Below are positions 62,601 through 64,000 of a stretch of 64,000 bases of DNA, in pieces. The DNA comes from Solen grandis (lineage: Eukaryota; Mollusca; Bivalvia; Adapedonta; Solenidae): contig CM037777.1 of NCBI GenBank assembly GCA_021229015.1, positions 54,885,089 through 54,949,088 on the forward strand, written 5' to 3'. A program made the translations under genes and the position numbers. The notes beneath the pieces were generated by a model that saw only the letters and a list, made by a program, of their open reading frames with translations, was not told where the DNA came from and did not search any database. The first letter of the stretch is position 1. Every line of letters begins with the position of its first letter.

Positions 62601-63215
62601 ACTTTTTTTATCAAATTGTGGATTTTTCAAAACGCAATCACTTTTTATTGAGTCATACCAAAGAGAAGCTTTATTTGGTGAAGTAATCAAATAAATGTCA
62701 TGAATTTCAGGCCAAGTTAAATTTATAGCTATCACTGAAGGTGATAAATACCTCTGCAACACTGCCTTGACTTAATATTAAAGATAATGAACACCATTAA
62801 GGTAAAGTCCCTGTACTGTTTCCGCTACATTTCGGACCTCATGGCCTTTCACTGAGATAACCAAGGTTTCCTAATGTTTCATTAGGGTACCTTGGTTATC
62901 TTGGTAGAGGTTAAGTGGTCCAAGAAATTGCTGAACCATTACAGGGACTTTATCTTCAGACAGGACGGGGCATAATGTGATTCCTATTTGGCACCTATTT
63001 CACTTTGTGCAGCAGGGGTATAAAAGTATCATTCAAAAATGCCTTCTGTAATTGGATTAAACATGTATTCAAAATTGTATGTTAAGTCTCTCTCTTTCAT
63101 CTGATAAATACATTACCTTGGTACTCTGGTGTTACTGAATATGAGATCAATCACAAAAGTTGCTACGACAATTACCAAGTCTAGAATGTCCAGCCAGCTT
63201 TCGAAAAAAAGTACA
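32617..63215 (-). CDS. Voltage-sensing phosphoinositide phosphatase (VSP/TPTE family), 5' end outside window
   Basis: Membrane enzyme in which a four-helix voltage sensor drives a PTEN-like cytoplasmic phosphatase acting on PI(4,5)P2 and PI(3,4,5)P3 (family knowledge). Eleven exons are read on the minus strand: 63117-63215, 61428-61594, 56650-56714, 55893-55953, 54354-54435, 52605-52755, 38036-38116, 37151-37255, 34708-34901, 33411-33481 and 32617-32779. All have AG/GT borders and the phases join, except for a 1-base problem inside 37151-37255. They give about 412 C-terminal residues: S3, S4 with four arginines at three-residue spacing, basic linker, DDHNVP loop, P-loop [10 protein letters not shown], gating loop with GVETPSQ, and the C2 domain. 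The second residue after the P-loop Cys is Gly, as in Ciona VSP, where PTEN has Ala. S1-S2 are off the right edge. The sixth intron carries a 13.5-kb transposon. The last five exons recur at 16191-21701. PTEN itself is excluded by the S3-S4 exons. Confidence 0.95.
33411..33481 (-). CDS. VSP exon: C2 domain, [13 protein letters not shown] segment (copy B)
   Basis: 71 bp encoding [20 protein letters not shown] followed by VEK, the conserved 'CPFFFWFHTSFVE' strand of VSP/PTEN C2. It ends in phase 2. The copy A exon at 16989-17059 has the same length and, where I compared it, the same sequence. Confidence 0.94.
33790..34031 (-). mobile_element. TTAA MITE, inverted, in VSP intron
   Basis: Complete, with TTAA at 33790-33793 and 34028-34031. 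Lies between VSP exons 33411-33481 and 34708-34901. Confidence 0.87.
34708..34901 (-). CDS. VSP exon: C2 domain core (copy B)
   Basis: 194 bp with an open frame. It encodes [15 protein letters not shown], then [20 protein letters not shown] and [10 protein letters not shown], the C2 beta-sandwich of VSP proteins. The acceptor is ttccaccag and the donor GTAAGTAATC. Copy A (18276-18465) has several indels and a damaged donor. Confidence 0.95.
35952..36835. repeat. ~170-bp tandem array (copy B)
   Basis: Five units matching 19511-20395, with one unit slightly shortened near 36510. Lies in the VSP intron between exons 34708-34901 and 37151-37255. Confidence 0.88.
37151..37255 (-). CDS. VSP exon: start of C2 domain, with 1-base frame error (copy B)
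   Basis: It begins [11 protein letters not shown] after an aacttttcag acceptor and should continue [20 protein letters not shown], but the frame slips between these segments: one base is missing around the AAATAAATATG run. Length is 105 bp where 106 is needed. Copy A (20719-20824) has one base too many at the same place. The domain is intact on either side, so a sequence error is more likely than a mutation. Confidence 0.85.
38036..38116 (-). CDS. VSP exon: TI/gating loop (copy B)
   Basis: 81 bp in phase 0. It encodes [19 protein letters not shown] followed by QGVETPSQ, the TI loop and the loop linking phosphatase to C2 that gates the active site in Ciona VSP. It is identical in copy A at 21621-21701. 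It is the first exon downstream of the transposon-bearing intron. Confidence 0.95.
38964..38975 (+). repeat. Left terminal inverted repeat of the transposon
   Basis: AGTTGCAATACT directly after TTAA at 38960-38963. It is a perfect inverted match to 52478-52489. Similarity stops after 12 bp. Confidence 0.82.
38976..39259 (+). promoter_or_regulatory. Left subterminal / transposase upstream region
   Basis: 284 bp between the left TIR and the transposase ATG. It contains a TTCCGGAA palindrome (39179-39186) and a CACGTG E-box near 39202. The same TTCCGGAA occurs at a matching distance from the other end. Its promoter role is inferred from position only. Confidence 0.4.
39260..48551 (+). CDS. Spliced DDE-type transposase-like protein, 744 aa, 13 exons
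   Basis: Exons: 39260-39456, 39996-40127, 40935-41009, 41534-41620, 42234-42335, 42609-42909, 43755-44037, 44513-44749, 45487-45566, 45991-46095, 46459-46679, 47190-47354 and 48302-48551. All junctions are AG/GT and every phase joins, giving 2235 bp with one stop. N terminus: KRGRPP (AT-hook-like) and a basic segment. Residues about 165-235 are acidic. C275-x2-C278 and C300-x3-H304 look like a zinc-binding site. The DDE-like core has DGRNDSPGH (D394/D398), VTDAH (D462), [15 protein letters not shown] (481-495; an H-x2-D-x-W-H-x2-KN motif resembling the C/D(2)H element of several cut-and-paste transposases) and ELEGFHQ (E611/E613). I know the family only as uncharacterised multi-copy animal proteins. 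Position between TIRs makes it the likely transposase; the catalytic residues are inferred. The start is the first ATG with an in-frame 5' exon; domestication is possible. Confidence 0.88.
40367..40723. mobile_element. MITE with 17-bp TIR in transposase intron 2
   Basis: CCAGGGGTTTTCTTAAG at 40367-40383 is the exact reverse complement of 40707-40723, and both ends are flanked by AAAT. The interior has its own inverted 'gggcaagtg' motifs. It is non-coding and nested in an intron of the large transposon. Confidence 0.75.
42935..43310 (+). mobile_element. tRNA-headed SINE (family 2)
   Basis: The head resembles a tRNA promoter (box B-like ggtcatgggatcaatct). It is followed by a body with 'gtatcataccacatgtct' and a 3' part 'atgactgaaatactg ... 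gttaa'. The body is shared with 43428-43730 and, inverted, 50145-50460. It extends past the exon 6 donor into intron 6 of the transposase gene. Confidence 0.7.
43428..43730 (+). mobile_element. tRNA-headed SINE (family 2)
   Basis: A box A-like 'ttaggggtaagagtg' and box B-like 'ggtcatgggtttgatac' head the element. The body repeats the 'ggtatcatgccacatgtcta' and 'cactgtggcagcactat' segments of the copy at 42935, and the tail runs 'gatgttaaaccaatcagac'. It is in intron 6 of the transposase gene. Confidence 0.7.
47430..48115 (+). repeat. Dispersed repeat (cacctgagcacaa family) in transposase intron 12
   Basis: It opens with 'cacctgagcacaacatgctc' and an inverted 'aaggtgagct', continues with 'catctcctcctaaact' and ends in 'gtgtcacctctgctt ... 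gtgacacaata'. The head matches 2175 and 3152; the tail matches about 17900 and 34340. Similar blocks are at 57840-58735. Confidence 0.6.
48552..49504. other. Shared 3' intergenic region of the two transposon genes
   Basis: About 950 bp of AT-rich sequence between the two stop codons. No coding exon was seen. A minus-strand AATAAA at 49350-49355 would serve the ballast gene. No clear AATAAA serves the plus-strand gene; only weak variants near 48890. Confidence 0.6.
49505..52205 (-). CDS. Stand-alone P2X7 ballast-domain protein with RG-rich N terminus, 242 aa
   Basis: Four phase-0 exons: 52191-52205 (MSTSS), 51111-51308, 50632-50868 and 49505-49783, all with AG/GT borders, 729 bp including TGA. 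Residues 6-71 are rich in RGRG and RERSRS, typical of nucleic-acid-binding disordered tails. Residues about 110-242 match the cysteine-rich C-terminal 'ballast' domain of P2X7 receptors: [10 protein letters not shown]2-MP-x3-E-x2-CC-x4-C (Cys 123, 125, 128, 139, 140, 145), [37 protein letters not shown] (Cys218) and GQYTGF. In P2X7 these cysteines coordinate a dinuclear zinc centre and the fold binds guanine nucleotides (family knowledge). There is no transmembrane segment, so it is not a receptor. A possible TATA-like element (ataaatata) lies about 50 bp upstream of the ATG, and a minus-strand AATAAA at 49350-49355 may be its poly(A) signal. It converges on the transposase gene and shares the same TIR-bounded unit. 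Confidence 0.93.
50145..50460 (-). mobile_element. SINE family 2, inverted copy
   Basis: Read on the minus strand it has a tRNA-like head (ends near 50450) and the same body ('gtggcatgataccacac' inverted). It starts at the 3' side with 'gtatttaacgtcccactaaag'. It lies in intron 3 of the ballast gene, between exons 50632-50868 and 49505-49783. Confidence 0.65.
51335..51568. mobile_element. MITE family B copy in ballast-gene intron 1
   Basis: It begins 'taacctttac', contains 'atgaatattcatgcatta' and ends 'caaaatgagtctatat' plus 'taaagggtaa'. The same layout occurs at 15274-15484, 31701-31911 and 55245-55487. Its ends resemble those of the CCCTTTCCCTCAT MITE family but the interior differs. Confidence 0.6.
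52206..52477 (-). promoter_or_regulatory. Right subterminal / ballast-gene upstream region
   Basis: 272 bp between the right TIR and the ballast ATG. It has TTCCGGAA at 52273-52280 and an ATTTGCAT-like plus ataaatata (TATA-like) stretch close to the start codon. Its function is inferred. Confidence 0.4.
52478..52489 (-). repeat. Right terminal inverted repeat of the transposon
   Basis: AGTATTGCAACT followed by TTAA at 52490-52493, the reverse complement of the left end. Sequence beyond it (mutated 'agacggacggac' repeat) is ordinary intronic repeat. Confidence 0.82.
52605..52755 (-). CDS. VSP exon: catalytic P-loop
   Basis: 151 bp. It contains [20 protein letters not shown], the C-x5-R signature of the active site, flanked by [17 protein letters not shown] and ECGAFEEAQ. 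Gly two residues after Cys is the VSP version of the PTEN Ala. The donor is GTCAGT. The 3' intron begins at 52604 and holds the transposon, whose right TTAA lies 112 bp away. Confidence 0.96.
52760..54350. other. VSP intron, mostly unique, with a 34-bp array
   Basis: No exon beyond those listed. It contains the tandem array at 53255-53455 and short 'cgagtgt'-type repeats near 53730-53960. Confidence 0.5.
53255..53455. repeat. 34-bp tandem array
   Basis: Alternation of 'acaggtcgactgcttaat' and 'acaggtggctgataat'. It begins with three units of the first type and then four alternating pairs. Preceded by 'cagtcaaacctgtctttaat'. Confidence 0.9.
54354..54435 (-). CDS. VSP exon: WPD-like loop
   Basis: 82 bp. 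It encodes [20 protein letters not shown] followed by DHNVPTL. The DDHNVP motif is the WPD-equivalent loop of the PTEN/VSP fold and carries its conserved Asp. The phases match both neighbours (Ser and Arg codons are split). Confidence 0.93.
54450..55050 (-). mobile_element. SINE family 2, inverted and split
   Basis: The 3' body ('gggacagataattatggtgc', 'aagtcctggaactac') is at 54470-54605 and the tRNA-like head at about 54970-55045. Between them is a ~330-bp insertion with repeated 'gggaagggtccttttaca' units. Confidence 0.5.
55245..55487. mobile_element. MITE family B copy in VSP intron
   Basis: 'gaccctttaccacataaata' at the left, 'gatgaatattaat' inside, 'atctgggtctactctgtt' and 'ttatgaggtaaagga' at the right. 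It is shared with 51335-51568. Confidence 0.6.
55893..55953 (-). CDS. VSP exon: phosphatase core ([16 protein letters not shown])
   Basis: 61 bp in phase 0. It encodes [20 protein letters not shown], the 'ARFLDSKH..HYKVYNLC' segment of PTEN-like phosphatases. It is bordered by tttctttacag and GTAAGTAT. Confidence 0.93.
56160..56400 (-). mobile_element. SINE family 2, inverted, degraded
   Basis: 'gtggcatgataccacatcc' and 'ccagtcctggaactac' match the body of 50145-50460. The head near 56370 is decayed. Confidence 0.5.
56540..56601. repeat. CT microsatellite
   Basis: A poly-C run followed by about 25 CT dinucleotides, roughly 50 bp from the VSP exon at 56650. Confidence 0.95.
56650..56714 (-). 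CDS. VSP exon: start of phosphatase domain
   Basis: 65 bp. It reads [19 protein letters not shown], matching the IAMSFPSSG signature that opens the PTEN/VSP phosphatase domain. The acceptor is ttatatttcag and the phase joins exactly to the S4 exon (G + AG = Glu). It ends on a complete codon before GTAATC. Confidence 0.93.
57000..57690. other. VSP intron, no feature recognised
   Basis: AT-rich. The frame at 57331-57546 has no domain or splice support. Confidence 0.5.
57690..57832 (+). mobile_element. SINE family 1
   Basis: A head 'tagctggcttgcattaag' and 'tcggtgattctacacgg', then 'ggggtcttcctccacctg' and 'atatgactgaaatactgtcg', ending 'agtcatagtcaagtc'. Confidence 0.75.
57835..58735. repeat. 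Dispersed repeat with internal ~300-bp near-duplication
   Basis: Three successive segments share 'gctgatgctatgta(t/c)ca', 'ctgtaggtct', 'ttctggttgc(c/t)at(g/a)gcaacca' and 'ggtgaaaat(t/c)cat'. The block ends 'acaaaagctcaccctgagct', the inverse of the family at 2175 and 3152. Confidence 0.6.
59480..59890. repeat. ~150-bp imperfect tandem repeat (about 2.7 units)
   Basis: Units share 'cattctcag(g/c)aagttt', 'gaagatc', 'gagagtggacaaagct' and 'ttttgact(g/a)attca'. Divergent from one another, hence old. The MITE at 59902 follows directly. Confidence 0.65.
59902..60130 (-). mobile_element. TTAA MITE in VSP intron, hairpin shortened
   Basis: 'gtaaccctttccctcata' at the left (TTAA mutated to GTAA) and 'tatgagggaaagggttaa' at the right. 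One arm of the internal hairpin has lost about 10 bp ('gcctgcgagtgatcagg'). Confidence 0.83.
60131..61200. other. VSP intron, no feature recognised
   Basis: AT-rich, no exon, no clear repeat family. Confidence 0.5.
61201..61318 (-). mobile_element. SINE family 1, inverted
   Basis: 'ttgacttgacttgactattt' then 'cagtatttcagtcatatagc' and 'aggtggaggaagaccccgat', ending in 'catccgggtagaactac'. About 110 bp from the S4 exon. Confidence 0.8.
61428..61594 (-). CDS. VSP exon: S4 helix and phosphoinositide-binding linker
   Basis: 167 bp. The motif [10 protein letters not shown] gives four arginines at every third position, the gating charges of S4. It is followed by the basic linker ([18 protein letters not shown]) and KDGFDLDL, the junction to the phosphatase domain that is strongly conserved in VSP/TPTE proteins. 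The donor is GTATGTG. Confidence 0.95.
61595..62795. other. VSP intron, no feature recognised
   Basis: AT-rich with a short GGAATT tandem near 62366. No exon supported. Confidence 0.5.
62800..62954. mobile_element. Small MITE with nested inverted repeats
   Basis: Ends 'gtaaagtccctgta' and 'tacagggactttatc' are inverted. Inside, 'gataaccaaggt' (62857-62868) pairs with 'accttggttatc' (62889-62900), and 'cctaatg' pairs with 'cattagg'. About 155 bp in total. Confidence 0.65.
63117..63215 (-). CDS. VSP exon: voltage-sensor S3 helix
   Basis: 99 bp between a tcttttcag acceptor and a GTAATG donor. It reads [20 protein letters not shown] and then [12 protein letters not shown], a hydrophobic helix with the acidic residues expected in VSP S3. 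It ends in phase 2 (AG), completed to Arg by the next exon. It is the most 5' exon visible. Confidence 0.9.
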
Positions 63216-63617
63216 CTGAAAAGACAAGCACCAAAACCATAAAAGGGTGAATCAGTCTGTGCTTACATCCTTTCAGATGAAGCGATACTGTGCCTAAATC
63301 TTTAGAACACGCCAAGAGTGTGTGTGTGGTGGGTGGGGTCCATAGCAACAATATTTCTATACTTCTGTTTGAATTCATGTAAAAATGAAATACATTCATG
63401 TTCTGTTCAGTTTTGGATTTTGTGATTTCATAAGGACTTTTCCATATTTTCAGGAAAACATTTAAACCCTGTCTTCACCTGTTGCTAAAGGGTAACTTTC
63501 CAGTCATGCTAACACTATCACAAACAAAACCATGTGTTCTACTGTGTGAACCATGTCAACCAGTGATCACATGATATCCCTGTGTAGCAATTTGGTGATT
63601 CAATATGAATACTTCTG
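63216..63617. other. VSP intron upstream of the S3 exon, no feature recognised
   Basis: A GT-rich run near 63320. No S2 exon was found here. Confidence 0.45.
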
Positions 63618-63842
63618 TTAACCCTTTCCCTCATATAGACTCATTTTGACACACTCAATAGGTACCACATAAAGCCTGATCTGCAGAAAACCACAGTTAA
63701 ACCTTACCAAATTTAATTACAAAATCCTCATTTCCAGACCACTGAGGAGCAGCGAACAGCATAAAGTTACTCGCAGGCTGATCTGGTTTTATGCTGTTCG
63801 CATAGGTCTTTTCATGGTGTCCTCTATGAGGGAAAGGGTTAA
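63618..63842 (+). mobile_element. TTAA MITE in VSP intron, hairpin shortened
   Basis: TTAA at both borders. The internal hairpin arm is deleted on the left side ('cataaagttactcgcaggct'). Confidence 0.85.
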
Positions 63843-64000
63843 CACAGGAAAGGTCCAATGTTGCTCTGGTGTGAGATACCAATAAAAATACCTTGTTGTT
63901 TGAGTTTATAAACACAGACTGATTTGTGAGAAAAGCAAACACAATATTAGTAAAAGCTTGTGAACAAAATCTTCTGTCTGAACTTAAACTTGTGCATTTT

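Overview
This is eukaryotic, AT-rich, intron-rich animal DNA, most likely from a bivalve mollusc. That placement is an inference. It rests on the density of short dispersed elements, including a tRNA-headed SINE whose conserved core (around 'tcttcctccacc' and 'atatgactgaaatactgtcgaa') I associate with molluscs, and on an invertebrate-type voltage-sensing phosphatase gene. No bacterial, organellar or viral gene was recognised.

The host gene is a voltage-sensor-containing phosphatase (VSP/TPTE family) on the minus strand. It enters from the right edge: an S3 exon at 63117-63215, the S4 and phosphoinositide-binding linker at 61428-61594, phosphatase exons down to the catalytic [10 protein letters not shown] exon at 52605-52755, then the gating-loop and C2 exons at 38036-32617. 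S1, S2 and the N terminus lie beyond the window.

A 13.5-kb DNA transposon sits in the intron between the catalytic exon and the gating-loop exon. It has a perfect 12-bp terminal inverted repeat (AGTTGCAATACT) immediately inside a TTAA on both sides (38960-52493). It carries two intact, spliced, convergent genes, each starting about 285-295 bp inside its own end. One is a 13-exon, 744-codon DDE-type transposase-like gene (39260-48551, +). The other is a 4-exon, 242-codon protein (52205-49505, -) made of an RG-rich tail plus the cysteine-rich, zinc-binding 'ballast' domain known from the cytoplasmic tail of the P2X7 receptor. A mobile element pairing a transposase with a stand-alone P2X7 ballast protein is the most interesting system here. 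Its introns hold nested MITEs and SINEs while all 17 exons stay in frame.

The left part is dominated by a ~15-kb direct duplication (about 7120-22029 and 23951-38462) containing the five 3' exons of the VSP gene plus all embedded repeats. The copies differ largely by small indels, an N gap lies between them, and a MULE (FLYWCH-Mutator-like transposon) whose two ends occur at 4949 and about 23700 is split around copy A. This suggests two haplotype contigs placed end to end rather than a biological tandem duplication. The stretch 5750-7115 is an error-rich version of 22130-23236.

The remainder is repeats: a 51-bp minisatellite broken by a LINE tail (1014-2053), ten copies of a TTAA-flanked MITE with an internal 33-bp hairpin, a related second MITE family, SINEs (one with a clear 12-bp target duplication), ~170-bp and 34-bp tandem arrays, and microsatellites.
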